A DNA stretch of 64,000 nt, taken from NCBI RefSeq assembly GCF_900100765.1, contig NZ_FNFO01000002.1, positions 1 through 64,000 on the forward strand, written 5' to 3'. The notes below the pieces were generated by a model. The model was not told the origin of the DNA. It saw only the letters and a program-made list of their open reading frames with translations, and ran no database searches. This DNA is from Catalinimonas alkaloidigena. GTDB lineage: Bacteria > Bacteroidota > Bacteroidia > Cytophagales > Flexibacteraceae. The translations under genes and the position numbers were made by a program. Below, in pieces: positions 9,349 to 18,019 of the stretch (within the stretch, counting starts at the first letter, position 1; every line of letters starts with the position of its first letter).

Positions 9349-10395
9349 CTAGAGCTTAATATGGCTGATGTCTTGCTGCGCTTTTTGGTAATCTTCAGGC
9401 TTCCCGATATCGAGCCAGTAATTGAGTATAGGGTAATGGATAACCGGTCGTTTTTGCTGAATCAGGGTTTCGATCAAGCTCGTCGCCTGATAAGGAATGT
9501 GCGTAGGAACCAGATCAAGCACCTGACGTTTCAGCAAGTAAATGCCGGCGTTTGCATGATAGGTATACACCGGTTTTTCTTTTAGAGCGGTCAGTTGATT
9601 TCCCTGGGTTTCCATAATGGCATAGGGGACATTGATGCGGTACGGCACACTGGCTACGGCCAGATCCGATTCGGTTTGCAGAAAAGCTCGGTAAAAATCT
9701 TCGAAATCGATGTTGGTGAGCAGGTCAGAATTCATCACCAGAAGGTGCTCACTTTCATAAGCACCTCCCAGCTTTACCGAACCAAACGTTCCCAGGGGCT
9801 CGGGCTCATGGATGTAACTGATTTTTGTGCCGGACGGATGTTCGTGCCCAAAATAATCCTTGATCTGCTGGCCCAAATAATTTACACTGATGTGGATGCG
9901 GTCAATACCGTACTGCACAAGACGGTCAATGTTATGAGCCAAAATGGGCTTTGTACCTACAGGAAGTAATGGCTTCGGGGTGTGATCGGTCAGAGGGCGT
10001 AAACGGCTCCCTCGGCCACCGGCCATGATAATGGCTTCGCAAGGCAGCAGCGAGCGTAATTCATGGGCGTCGATGATGCGGCTGATACGCCCTTCTTCAT
10101 CCAGAAATGGAACAGAAAAGATGCGTTTGCGACGGATCTGGTCAAACTCTTCGAGCTGGAATTGGTGACGGCGCAAGGCATGAAACTCCCTATTCATGAC
10201 TTCAGCAACAGATGCTTGTACCTGACGCCCTGCCAGAAGACTACGGCGCACGTCCCCATCGGTCAACGTGCCCACAAGGCGTTGCTCTGCATCGAGCACA
10301 AAGAGGGTTTTGCCGTCGGGTACACGGTTGAGTTTTTCCAGTGCATCGCGTACTGACTGATGCGTGTAAATAATTCTTGGTTGTAAGTCGTTCAT
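9349..10395 (-). CDS. ptmE: CBS-domain nucleotidyltransferase, LegX/PtmE-like
   Basis: 348 residues from the ATG at 10395, which overlaps the upstream neuD-like stop by 4 bp. A longer in-frame start at 10539 lies inside neuD and has no family-like sequence. Two CBS repeats cover about residues 8-115, followed by a sugar-nucleotidyltransferase domain starting AIIMAGGRGSRLRPLTDHTP (GGRGSR at 126-131). PtmE in Campylobacter forms GDP-GlcNAc, the entry point of the GDP-linked legionaminic acid route. Its presence suggests that this cluster uses GDP- rather than UDP-linked intermediates. Confidence 0.85.
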   Translation of the reverse strand: MNDLQPRIIYTHQSVRDALEKLNRVPDGKTLFVLDAEQRLVGTLTDGDVRRSLLAGRQVQASVAEVMNREFHALRRHQFQLEEFDQIRRKRIFSVPFLDEEGRISRIIDAHELRSLLPCEAIIMAGGRGSRLRPLTDHTPKPLLPVGTKPILAHNIDRLVQYGIDRIHISVNYLGQQIKDYFGHEHPSGTKISYIHEPEPLGTFGSVKLGGAYESEHLLVMNSDLLTNIDFEDFYRAFLQTESDLAVASVPYRINVPYAIMETQGNQLTALKEKPVYTYHANAGIYLLKRQVLDLVPTHIPYQATSLIETLIQQKRPVIHYPILNYWLDIGKPEDYQKAQQDISHIKL

Positions 10396-11072
10396 GTGCT
10401 TAGGGCTGTTGCCGGCGTCCCAACAACCACCGCTCCTTCGGGAACGTGGCGTGTAACGGTTGCGCCAGCGCCTACAATGGCGTAACGGCCTATGGTCAGC
10501 CCCGGTAGTATCGTGGCCCCGGCACCCACAACCGCGCATTCGCCGACAGAAACATTTCCGGTTAAGATAGCGCCCGGGGCAATGTGGGCAAAATTACCGA
10601 TTTTGCATTCATGCTCGATAATGCAGCAGGTGTTGCAGATTACGCCTCGTCCTAGGCTACAGGCTGGGTTCAGCACCGCACCGGCGCCAATCAGGGTACC
10701 CGGGCCAATCTCTAGATGGGGGGCTACAATGGCGTTAGGGTGATGGGCGATGGCTGCCTTACCTAGGTGTTCTTCCAAGTGCTCGGTAATTTTCTTGCGG
10801 AGTCGATTGTCGCCTATGGCCACGAAATAGTCATACTGTTTCAAAAGCAGAAGAGTCGCTTCATCGGTTTCTTGCCCCAGATAGGCTAGTGCGTAGGGGT
10901 TTTTCTCTTTTTTTCCGCGCTCACAGTACGCTGCAACTTGTCGTTGTGCTTGTTGAAACGTATTGATAACTACGTAAGCGTGACCGGAGTAGCCTACCAA
11001 TGCAATTGATTTCTGGGCGCGTTCCACAGTACCTAGTGAATATGGAGAGGAAGGCTTTTGAGAATTGAACAC
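10392..11072 (-). CDS. NeuD/PglD-like sugar O/N-acetyltransferase (candidate LegH)
   Basis: 226 residues. The N-terminal half is a nucleotide-sugar-binding Rossmann-like region (KSIALVGYSGHAYVV). From about residue 95 there are left-handed beta-helix hexapeptide repeats such as IGPGTLIGAGAVLNPACSLG. These acyltransferases acetylate the 4-amino group of the LegC product (LegH) or O-acetylate sialic acid (NeuD). In this operon LegH is the missing step, so that role is favoured. The ATG at 11072 overlaps neuC by 40 bp; a GTG at 11027, just after the neuC stop, is an alternative start closer to the conserved region. Confidence 0.82.
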   Translation of the reverse strand: MFNSQKPSSPYSLGTVERAQKSIALVGYSGHAYVVINTFQQAQRQVAAYCERGKKEKNPYALAYLGQETDEATLLLLKQYDYFVAIGDNRLRKKITEHLEEHLGKAAIAHHPNAIVAPHLEIGPGTLIGAGAVLNPACSLGRGVICNTCCIIEHECKIGNFAHIAPGAILTGNVSVGECAVVGAGATILPGLTIGRYAIVGAGATVTRHVPEGAVVVGTPATALST

Positions 11073-12148
11073 ATACGTTCAGCAACGTTGGGCTGATAAT
11101 AAACATTGGGCCCTGTGTAGCGAGGCGAACGGCGTATGTCATCCAACGCCTTAAGAATCGCTTCTTTTTCCAGAGGTACGTGCCGTACATTATCACTACA
11201 CGCACGGCCCTGTTGCCGATTGCCCAAGTTTACAACATACTTTTCAAACGAAGCTGCTTCGATAATGCCGCTTGATGTGTTTCCTACCAGGCATAAGCAG
11301 TGTTGCATGCACGAGAAGTACCCTTGTGTACCTAGGTTTTCGACGGTGTAGACACGCGGATGGTGCTTTGCGAAAGCAATGAACTGCTGGCGCATCCATT
11401 GTCCAAGGGTATCGTGGTTAGGCATGGTGATCAGCACCTGCTCAGGAACTTCCTGAAGTGCCTCTAACAGAGCGCGAACATAGGATCGATTCTGGTCAAC
11501 GGCGACGGTTTCAGGGTGAAAAGTAACCAGCAGTGTGGGCGTCCGAAGGTCTACCCCAAATTTTGTCTGAAATTCTTCAGGCGAGAGTAATCGCAGGTAC
11601 TGAAGGTTATCTAAACTCAGAGAGCCCACATTGAACACTGAAGCCATGGGGCCTGCCATGCGCTTGACCTGTTCGGCGTATACCTCCGTTGCGGTAAAGT
11701 GATAATCGGCAAACATGGTCAACGCATGACGCATTTTATTGTCGATTGCGCCCAGGGTAGTTTCTCCCCCATAGAGGTGTGCAACGGGGATGTTGAAAGG
11801 CAATGCAGCACTGACTGCCGCGAACATCTCATAGCGGTCGCCAAGGCAGATAATCAGGTCGGTCGAGCTGGCTTCTAGTGCCCAGATGGTGCTGAACTTT
11901 GCCGTTGTTACCCCCATTGCCGTGGCAAGCGCTTCGGGGCTGTCGCCTAGCGACATCGATTCCGGGCGGTAGGCAACGTGAAAGCCATCGGCTTCAATCT
12001 CGCCGATCGTGTACCCATAGGCCTGCGAGAGATGAGTGCCAAAGGCAATGATATTGACGTGAATCTCGGGATCTTGAACCAATGCACGCAGCAGCGGTCG
12101 GTAGATTCCATATTCTGCACGCGTGCTGGTAAGTAAGGCTACTTTCAT
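11033..12148 (-). CDS. neuC: NeuC/LegG-type hydrolysing NDP-sugar 2-epimerase
   Basis: 371 residues of the UDP-GlcNAc 2-epimerase family. The start MKVALLTSTRAEYG at 12148 overlaps the neuB stop by 4 bp; an ATG 5 codons upstream is also in frame. The family signatures are LVTFHPETVA and LVGNTSSGIIEAA. The hydrolysing branch inverts C2 and releases the nucleotide, giving the free hexose for NeuB. In this operon the substrate is probably the diacetamido-trideoxy sugar of the legionaminic acid pathway (LegG role), which is inferred from LegB and LegC. Confidence 0.88.
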   Translation of the reverse strand: MKVALLTSTRAEYGIYRPLLRALVQDPEIHVNIIAFGTHLSQAYGYTIGEIEADGFHVAYRPESMSLGDSPEALATAMGVTTAKFSTIWALEASSTDLIICLGDRYEMFAAVSAALPFNIPVAHLYGGETTLGAIDNKMRHALTMFADYHFTATEVYAEQVKRMAGPMASVFNVGSLSLDNLQYLRLLSPEEFQTKFGVDLRTPTLLVTFHPETVAVDQNRSYVRALLEALQEVPEQVLITMPNHDTLGQWMRQQFIAFAKHHPRVYTVENLGTQGYFSCMQHCLCLVGNTSSGIIEAASFEKYVVNLGNRQQGRACSDNVRHVPLEKEAILKALDDIRRSPRYTGPNVYYQPNVAERMCSILKSLPLHIH

Positions 12149-13176
12149 ACCAGATCCTCCCATTGGAGTTGATGATCGGCTTCCACAGCGTGTCGTAACG
12201 CTCGTCCCACTACGTGAGAGACTTCCATTGGTGAGAGGCCGGTGCCAGGCCGTTTCATGATCAAGTCTTCGGCCTGCAGAATGTGCCGGGCTGACAAGGG
12301 GGCCGCGACATGGATGCTTTTACGAACAATGTCGCGGTTCCCGATTTCAGAAGGGGACGGGCGTTTGATCCCATCCCCCAAAGCAACTGCAACCTGATGA
12401 ATTGAGTGCACCATGGCTTGCAGCTCGGCAGGTTCCAGAGAGGCTGCCTGATCGGGCCCCGGAAGCGTCCGATCCAAGGTAAAGTGTTTCTCGATGCAAA
12501 CGGCCCCTAACGCTACAGCTGCAATCGGGATCTCGATGCCCAGAGTATGATCAGAATACCCCACGGGTACAGCGAACTCACGGGCGATGTGGTGCATGGC
12601 CCGCAGGTTGACGTCCTCTGGAGGAGTAGGGTACTGCGTGTTGCAATGCAGCACGATCACCTGCTGACGAGGCGTGCCTGCTGAAAATAGAATTTCCAGC
12701 GCCGCACCAATTTCATCAATTTTGGCCATGCCGGTTGAAAGGATAACGGGCTTATGCAAGGAACCAATCTTTGCCAAGTAAGGCGCATTGGTAATCTCGC
12801 CCGAAGGAACTTTAAAAAATTCCACGCCTAGTTGGGAAAGGAGCTCGATACTCTCCAGATCGAAAGGCGACGACATAAAGCCAATGTTGCGGAACCGGCA
12901 ATGAGCCATCAGGTCATGATGCATGGCTTCATCAAGCTCCAGTTGCTTCAGCATAGCGTATTGCGACTCGTACTTGGGTGCATTCACCTTCTGGTACTCA
13001 GCGCGTGGTGCTGTCTGACTTACCAATTTCTCGGTACGGAAAGTCTGAAACTTGACGAAGTCTGCCCCAGCGGCTGCCGCAGCATCGATGAGCTGACGTG
13101 CCAGGGCCAGATCGCCGTTGTGGTTAACACCAGCCTCTGCAATAATGAGAGGACGTGTAAGGGTGGCAAAGTTCAT
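12145..13176 (-). CDS. neuB: N-acetylneuraminate/legionaminate synthase (NeuB/LegI)
   Basis: 343 residues. The TIM-barrel NeuB domain contains IAEAGVNHNGD, FVKFQTF, VPSGEITN and GYSDHTLG, and the C-terminal SAF antifreeze-like domain covers about residues 275-343 (RKSIHVAAPL, MKRPGTGLSP). It condenses phosphoenolpyruvate with a six-carbon sugar to make the nine-carbon nonulosonate. Substrate choice follows the neighbours: with LegB/LegC it is probably 2,4-diacetamido-2,4,6-trideoxymannose, giving legionaminic acid. It lies 111 nt after legC and overlaps neuC by 4 bp. Confidence 0.9.
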   Translation of the reverse strand: MNFATLTRPLIIAEAGVNHNGDLALARQLIDAAAAAGADFVKFQTFRTEKLVSQTAPRAEYQKVNAPKYESQYAMLKQLELDEAMHHDLMAHCRFRNIGFMSSPFDLESIELLSQLGVEFFKVPSGEITNAPYLAKIGSLHKPVILSTGMAKIDEIGAALEILFSAGTPRQQVIVLHCNTQYPTPPEDVNLRAMHHIAREFAVPVGYSDHTLGIEIPIAAVALGAVCIEKHFTLDRTLPGPDQAASLEPAELQAMVHSIHQVAVALGDGIKRPSPSEIGNRDIVRKSIHVAAPLSARHILQAEDLIMKRPGTGLSPMEVSHVVGRALRHAVEADHQLQWEDLV

Positions 13177-13287
13177 CGTAGTTACTAGGTCGGAGGTAGC
13201 GATTTGTGAAAAGAGAAAAGTATCGGACTGTTGTTCAAAGATACGAGCCAGTCTGTACTTCTACGAACGGGATGTAGGTAGTATCGC

Positions 13288-14454
13288 CTAACGATCGGGC
13301 ACGCTGCTTGGTAAATTCACCAAACGGGCTTCGAGCCATTCTGCATTTGGCAGGGGCTGGACGATAGCATCCGGAAAAAGGGGAAGACGATGAATAAGTC
13401 GCCACGCCGGTCTGGTCATAACGCCCTGGTCGTTTGTGTACTGCAGGAAGAGGTCACGCTCGGCCAAGTCGTCCAGTAGAACAGCATTTAACCAGTAGTT
13501 AGAACAACTGCCCTCCGGCTCGGTTACGAAAGTCGGGCGATCGGGTGCAGCAAAAAAGTCGGAATACTGCACGGCAAGGGCGCGTTTGGCAGTGACAAAA
13601 TCGTCAAGTTCTTCCATTTGCGCGCAAGCCAAGGCCGCGTTTAAGTTGGGTAAACGGTAGTTGTAGCCGATGGCATCGTGCACGTATTCCCACGGGTGGG
13701 GCACTTTTGCCTGTGTCGTGAGGTGTTTAGCCCGTTGGGCAAGCGCTTCGTCGTGGGTTAGAATCATGCCGCCACCGCCGCAGGTAATGATTTTGTTCCC
13801 ATTAAAGCTAAGTGTCCCCAAAGGACCGAAGGTGCCTAGGTGAGTATCGTTTTTACGACTGCCCATCGCTTCGGCTGCATCTTCGACCAGTGCAATCCGG
13901 TGCGCTGTGCAGAGTTGGGCAATCGTCTCAATACGAGCGGCATGACCGAACGTATGCATAGGGACGCAGGCTACGACTCTTTTGCCGGTAGACTGATGTA
14001 TGCAGTGTCCCGCGTCGTCAAGCTGGCAATGCGCTTGCAGAAAGTCTTGCAATGCTTCCGGGCTTAACCCGAGTGTATCCTGATCTACATCAAGGAACAC
14101 TGGCGTAGCACCCGTATAAGCAATTGCATTGGCTGTCGCGACGAAAGTCAAGGGCTGGGTGATGACCAGATCGCCCGGTCGTACATTGGCGAGCAGCAGA
14201 GCCAGGTGCAATGCCGCCGTACCGTTGACCGTAGCGATGGCGTATGGCGCACCCGTATACGCACAAACGCGCTTCTCGAAGTCGTTAACGTACTGACCCA
14301 CTGAAGAGACAAAGGTCGATTCTAAACAATCGAGTACATAACGCGCCTCGTTGCCTTTAAAGCGCGGTGCGTGCAGAGGAATAAAATCCTGTGTCTGGTA
14401 AATATCCCGAACAAACGCTACTGTCTGTTTGAAGGAAGAGGGGACCGCGAGCAT
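13288..14454 (-). CDS. legC: LegC family aminotransferase
   Basis: 388 residues of the DegT/DnrJ fold I PLP family. The PLP lysine is Lys221 in LSFNGNKIITCGGGG, and LVEDAAEAMGSRKNDTHLG is the conserved aspartate segment. LegC aminates C4 of the 4-keto-6-deoxy sugar made by LegB. The N-terminus FIPLHAPRFKGNEARYV matches LegC proteins rather than general DegT proteins. It starts 4 nt after the legB stop, so the pair is tightly coupled. The 111-nt gap before neuB contains no obvious terminator. Confidence 0.88.
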   Translation of the reverse strand: MLAVPSSFKQTVAFVRDIYQTQDFIPLHAPRFKGNEARYVLDCLESTFVSSVGQYVNDFEKRVCAYTGAPYAIATVNGTAALHLALLLANVRPGDLVITQPLTFVATANAIAYTGATPVFLDVDQDTLGLSPEALQDFLQAHCQLDDAGHCIHQSTGKRVVACVPMHTFGHAARIETIAQLCTAHRIALVEDAAEAMGSRKNDTHLGTFGPLGTLSFNGNKIITCGGGGMILTHDEALAQRAKHLTTQAKVPHPWEYVHDAIGYNYRLPNLNAALACAQMEELDDFVTAKRALAVQYSDFFAAPDRPTFVTEPEGSCSNYWLNAVLLDDLAERDLFLQYTNDQGVMTRPAWRLIHRLPLFPDAIVQPLPNAEWLEARLVNLPSSVPDR

Positions 14455-14458
14455 AACT

Positions 14459-15457
14459 CTATACGTTGTAAATGTCGGCCTTATAGCGACTCAGGTTGTG
14501 CTGTTCGCGAAACCAATCAATGGTTTTGCTGAGGCCTTCTGCCAGTGTATGACGAGGGCGCCAGCCCGTAAGCTGGGTTGTCAGAGTTGCATCGCCAAGG
14601 AGCCGTTCTACTTCGCTCGCCGCTGGCCGTAAGCGGCTGCGGTCTTCCTGAATGAAAGCTTGTGGGTTGATCAGGTCAATGAGGGTCTGGGCCAGCTCCC
14701 CAATACTCACTTCGCGCTGTGTGGCTAAATTTAGCTGTTTACCAAGCGCACCTTCGGCACACGCCAGGGCCGTAAAGCCCGCAACGGTATCTTTCACAAA
14801 CAAAAGATCACGTGTTGGCGTCAGTGCTCCTAATTTGATCTCTTCTTTGCCCTGAAGCAGTTGGGTAATGATGGTTGGAATGACAGCACGTGCAGATTGA
14901 CGCGGTCCAAACGTGTTGAATGGGCGGACAATGGTGACCGGTACATTAAAACTTCGATAGAACGATTCGGCTAATGCATCAGCGCCAATCTTGCTGGCGG
15001 CGTAGGGCGATTGCCCTTGGCGAGGATGTTTCTCGTCGATCGGAATGTATTGTGCTGTGCCGTATACTTCCGAAGTAGAGGTGATCAGGACGCGTGCAAC
15101 GGAGTGTCGCCGTGCCGCCTGCAAAATATTCAGGGTGCCCTTTACATTAGTATCCAAGTAACTTTCAGGGGCCTGATAGCTATACGGAATGGCAATAAGC
15201 GCTGCCAGGTGGAAGATAACCTCACACCCCTGCGCAGCTTCCTGTATGCAGGCACCATCTCGTACATCTCCTGGAAAGATTTCAACTTCGGCCAACTGGG
15301 GAGGAGCAAGCGTCTCGAGCCATCCCCACGAGTTGAACGAATTATAATACGTTAAGGCTCTGACGTGGGCTCCCTCTTCCAGAAGCTGCTCTACCAGATG
15401 GCTGCCAATAAATCCATCCGCTCCGGTTACCAATACCTTTTTTCCTTTTAATTGCAT
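14459..15457 (-). CDS. legB: NAD-dependent NDP-GlcNAc 4,6-dehydratase LegB
   Basis: 332 residues of the extended SDR family. GADGFIGSH (residues 12-20) is the NAD-binding GxxGxxG. STSEVYGTAQ provides the catalytic Thr/Glu region, and SPYAASKIGAD gives the YxxxK pair. YYNSFNSWGWLE is characteristic of LegB proteins. It makes the 4-keto-6-deoxy intermediate of legionaminic acid synthesis. It is the first gene of a ten-gene minus-strand operon and is preceded by a good promoter candidate at 15518-15546. The divergent flippase begins 91 bp away. Confidence 0.9.
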   Translation of the reverse strand: MQLKGKKVLVTGADGFIGSHLVEQLLEEGAHVRALTYYNSFNSWGWLETLAPPQLAEVEIFPGDVRDGACIQEAAQGCEVIFHLAALIAIPYSYQAPESYLDTNVKGTLNILQAARRHSVARVLITSTSEVYGTAQYIPIDEKHPRQGQSPYAASKIGADALAESFYRSFNVPVTIVRPFNTFGPRQSARAVIPTIITQLLQGKEEIKLGALTPTRDLLFVKDTVAGFTALACAEGALGKQLNLATQREVSIGELAQTLIDLINPQAFIQEDRSRLRPAASEVERLLGDATLTTQLTGWRPRHTLAEGLSKTIDWFREQHNLSRYKADIYNV

Positions 15458-15517
15458 GTGCGCTATTGTGTGTCCTGAACCTTAGCTCTTTACCCTGACT
15501 TTGGTTTCGGAGCCACG

Positions 15518-15546
15518 CAAAGTTAATATTGCAGAGAAATCGGCAA
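15518..15546 (-). promoter_or_regulatory. Promoter of the leg operon (TTG-N18-TAACTTTG)
   Basis: On the minus strand TTG (15546-15544) is followed after 18 nt by TAACTTTG (15525-15518), an exact TAnnTTTG -7 element of Bacteroidota. Transcription would start near 15510 and leave about 50 nt before legB. The -33 TTG sits just before the divergent flippase ATG. Confidence 0.6.
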
Positions 15547-15547
15547 A

Positions 15548-17044
15548 ATGGGGATTATCATTCGGCAAGGCGCACGCTCTACGCTCATTCAGTATGTAGG
15601 AGTATTGATCGGGGCCTTTAACCTGCTCTGGCTGTTTCCAAAATTTATGTCCCCTGCCGAAATAGGGCTGATGCGTCTGTTGCAGGATATCGCTTTTTCG
15701 TTTGCCTCGTTTGCACAGCTAGGAGGCTCTAATATTGTCGATAAATTCTACCCTGTTTTCCGAGACGATTCCTCGCATCATAATGGCTTTTTTTTCTGGG
15801 CAGTCGTGTATCCTGTGCCCGGTTTCCTACTTTTCAGCTTGGTATTTCTGATCTTTCGACCTTTCTGGTTATCGATCTATGCCGAAAATACCCCTGCCAT
15901 CAACGAGTACTATCTGCTCATTGCCCCGCTGACCTTTCTTTACATCTATCAGTTTATTTTGGAAGCTTACTGTCGGACGCAGCTCAAAATTGTAATCCCG
16001 GCCGTATGGCGCGAAGTGGTGTTGCGCGTGCTGACGGCGGGCCTGGTACTGCTCTATTTTGTCGGATGGCTTTCGTTCGCGGGAGTCATGAAAGGCGTAG
16101 TGGCGGTGGTCGCCATACACATCTTCCTGTTGCTGATGTACTTGTACCGGCTGAATGTGCTTCGGTTTGCACCGAATTTAAACTTTATCACCCCGCAGTT
16201 ATTGCGGCAGATCGGCACCTTTGGTAGCTACATCCTTATTGGGGGCATAGGAGGAGTAATTGTAACCAAAATCGATAGCTTGATGATTGCCGAAGCCATT
16301 GATGCCGATTCGGTAGCGATCTATTCGATTGCGTTTTACATAGGTACCATCATTGAAATGCCCCGCCGCGCAATCAGTCAAATCAGTACCCCAATTCTTT
16401 CACGGGCCTGGGCCGAAAACGATCTCGCTCTGATTGAAGAGTTGTATAAAAAATCGGCCTTGAATCAAACGATCGTAGGCGTCCTTTTTTTTCTGGGCAT
16501 TTGGTGTAATGTGGATGCTATTTTTAACCTCATTCCTAATGCAGAGATTTACCGCGCAGGTAAGTACGTCATCCTTTTTGTAGGGCTGGGCAAACTGGTG
16601 GACATGATTTCGGGCGTCAACTCTGAGATCATTCTTCAATCACAGTACTATCGCTTCAACTTGCTGTCCATTGTGGTGCTTGCTGTCGTGACCATCATCA
16701 CCAACTTAATCTTCATCCCTCGTTATGGCATTACAGGCGCGGCTTTCGCTACTGCGCTTTCGGTGACGCTCTACAACTTGGCGAAATATGGCTTCCTCTA
16801 CCTGAAATTTCGACTACAGCCGCTCGACTGGCGGATCGCCCTGATATGCACGCTGGGCCTTGTTATTTATGGGCTGGTTGAATTGATACCCGCGCCCCAG
16901 GCCGAGCTTTGGAGCTCCATACAAAATATTTTGGTGCGTTCAGGGATCATTGTGGTGCTTTTTGGAGGAACGGTATACGGACTCGGACTTTCTGAAGACC
17001 TCAATCGATTGTTAAACAAATACACAGGGTTCCGCAGATCCTAA
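15548..17044 (+). CDS. Oligosaccharide flippase (Wzx/MOP superfamily)
   Basis: 498 residues with about 12-14 hydrophobic segments along the whole length. The N-terminus IIIRQGARSTLIQYVGVLIG and the central SYILIGGIGGVIVTKIDSLMI match polysaccharide flippases. Such proteins move undecaprenyl-linked repeat units across the inner membrane. Divergent from the leg operon, it is probably the exporter of the nonulosonate-containing glycan. The ATG at 15548 overlaps the opposing promoter region. No polymerase (Wzy) was recognised nearby. Confidence 0.85.
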   Translation: MGIIIRQGARSTLIQYVGVLIGAFNLLWLFPKFMSPAEIGLMRLLQDIAFSFASFAQLGGSNIVDKFYPVFRDDSSHHNGFFFWAVVYPVPGFLLFSLVFLIFRPFWLSIYAENTPAINEYYLLIAPLTFLYIYQFILEAYCRTQLKIVIPAVWREVVLRVLTAGLVLLYFVGWLSFAGVMKGVVAVVAIHIFLLLMYLYRLNVLRFAPNLNFITPQLLRQIGTFGSYILIGGIGGVIVTKIDSLMIAEAIDADSVAIYSIAFYIGTIIEMPRRAISQISTPILSRAWAENDLALIEELYKKSALNQTIVGVLFFLGIWCNVDAIFNLIPNAEIYRAGKYVILFVGLGKLVDMISGVNSEIILQSQYYRFNLLSIVVLAVVTIITNLIFIPRYGITGAAFATALSVTLYNLAKYGFLYLKFRLQPLDWRIALICTLGLVIYGLVELIPAPQAELWSSIQNILVRSGIIVVLFGGTVYGLGLSEDLNRLLNKYTGFRRS

Positions 17045-17061
17045 CTTCCTCAAACTTACCT

Positions 17062-18012
17062 ATGGAGCGTCTGTATCAGAGTGCAGAAAGATGGCTGCAA
17101 ACGCTGATCTCGATCTTGAAAATCTTGGTCCAGTCCTCGTGGCGCTTTCGTCGCCTTCCCCTGGCGAATGCGGACAAGTGTTTTCTGGTGATGAACGGAC
17201 CATCACTAAATAAAATTCTGAACGACGCACCCAGTCGCGATTTTTTGAAGCGGCAGACTCTATGGTGCGCAAATCATTTTGCCGCTTCTGCCCTGTATGG
17301 GGAATTTCGTCCCGCACACTACATTTTCATGGACCCTTTGTTTTGGGAATATAGTGAAGAGGATTTTTTTCGGCTAGAGGAGCTTGGGGTAGAGGCCAGC
17401 CACCCGGAAGTTAAAAAAGCCTTTCAGCGTTGTGGAGAAACGTTGCGTGCGATCCGAGAGCAGACAGATTGGCCTTTGGTGCTGTACGTGCCTTACCGTG
17501 CGAAAAACGCACCTTACTTTCAACGAATTGCTGGCACCAATCCGAATGTGTCGGTAGCGTACTACAACACAACGAAGCTAGAGGGCATAGAGGTCGTCTG
17601 CCGTAGCCTTTTTCGGCAAGGTCTGGGATCACCTAGCTTGGCCAACGTGCTGGCGGCAGCCATTTTTAACGGAATCAACGCTGGTTTTCGCACGCTTTAT
17701 CTATTAGGTGCCGACCACAACTGGGTACAAAATGTGCACGTAGGAGACGATAACTTGCTTTATCTGCGGGACGAGCACTATTATGACGACCGCGCTAAAC
17801 AAACCGCTCGTCCAGTTGCTGCAGTTGTTGGGGGAAAAATAGTCTATACGGGCATGCTTAGTATTTTTGAATCGCATTACCGTCTGTTTCGTACCTATCA
17901 GCGGCTACAGGCATATGCAGAGTGGCAAGGATGTAAAATCTACAACCTAAGTGACCCCTCGCTGATTGACACATTCCCCCGGCAGAGCTTTCGTGAAGTG
18001 ATGAACGCGTAA
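17062..18012 (+). CDS. Unassigned protein with NGPSL motif; possible GT42/DUF115-like nonulosonyltransferase
   Basis: 316 residues and no signal peptide; a hydrophobic stretch near residues 12-24 could be an amphipathic anchor. FLVMNGPSL (residues 41-49) resembles the N-terminal nucleotide-binding loop CGNGPSL of GT42 sialyltransferases and the related DUF115/MptE-like fold. The later segment FRTLYLLGADHNWVQN resembles the second conserved block (xSIYISGID). It starts 17 nt after the flippase gene and sits beside a full CMP-nonulosonate pathway that otherwise lacks a transferase. Transferase activity is inference from two short motifs; a DUF115-type phosphotransferase-like protein is the alternative. 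Confidence 0.5.
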   Translation: MERLYQSAERWLQTLISILKILVQSSWRFRRLPLANADKCFLVMNGPSLNKILNDAPSRDFLKRQTLWCANHFAASALYGEFRPAHYIFMDPLFWEYSEEDFFRLEELGVEASHPEVKKAFQRCGETLRAIREQTDWPLVLYVPYRAKNAPYFQRIAGTNPNVSVAYYNTTKLEGIEVVCRSLFRQGLGSPSLANVLAAAIFNGINAGFRTLYLLGADHNWVQNVHVGDDNLLYLRDEHYYDDRAKQTARPVAAVVGGKIVYTGMLSIFESHYRLFRTYQRLQAYAEWQGCKIYNLSDPSLIDTFPRQSFREVMNA

Positions 18013-18019
18013 CGAAAAA

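Noticed and set aside
15548-15600. Promoter for the flippase on the plus strand
   Set aside because: The nearest candidate, TGACTTTG before 15510, deviates in the second base and has no correctly spaced TTG. The strong element there belongs to the divergent leg operon.
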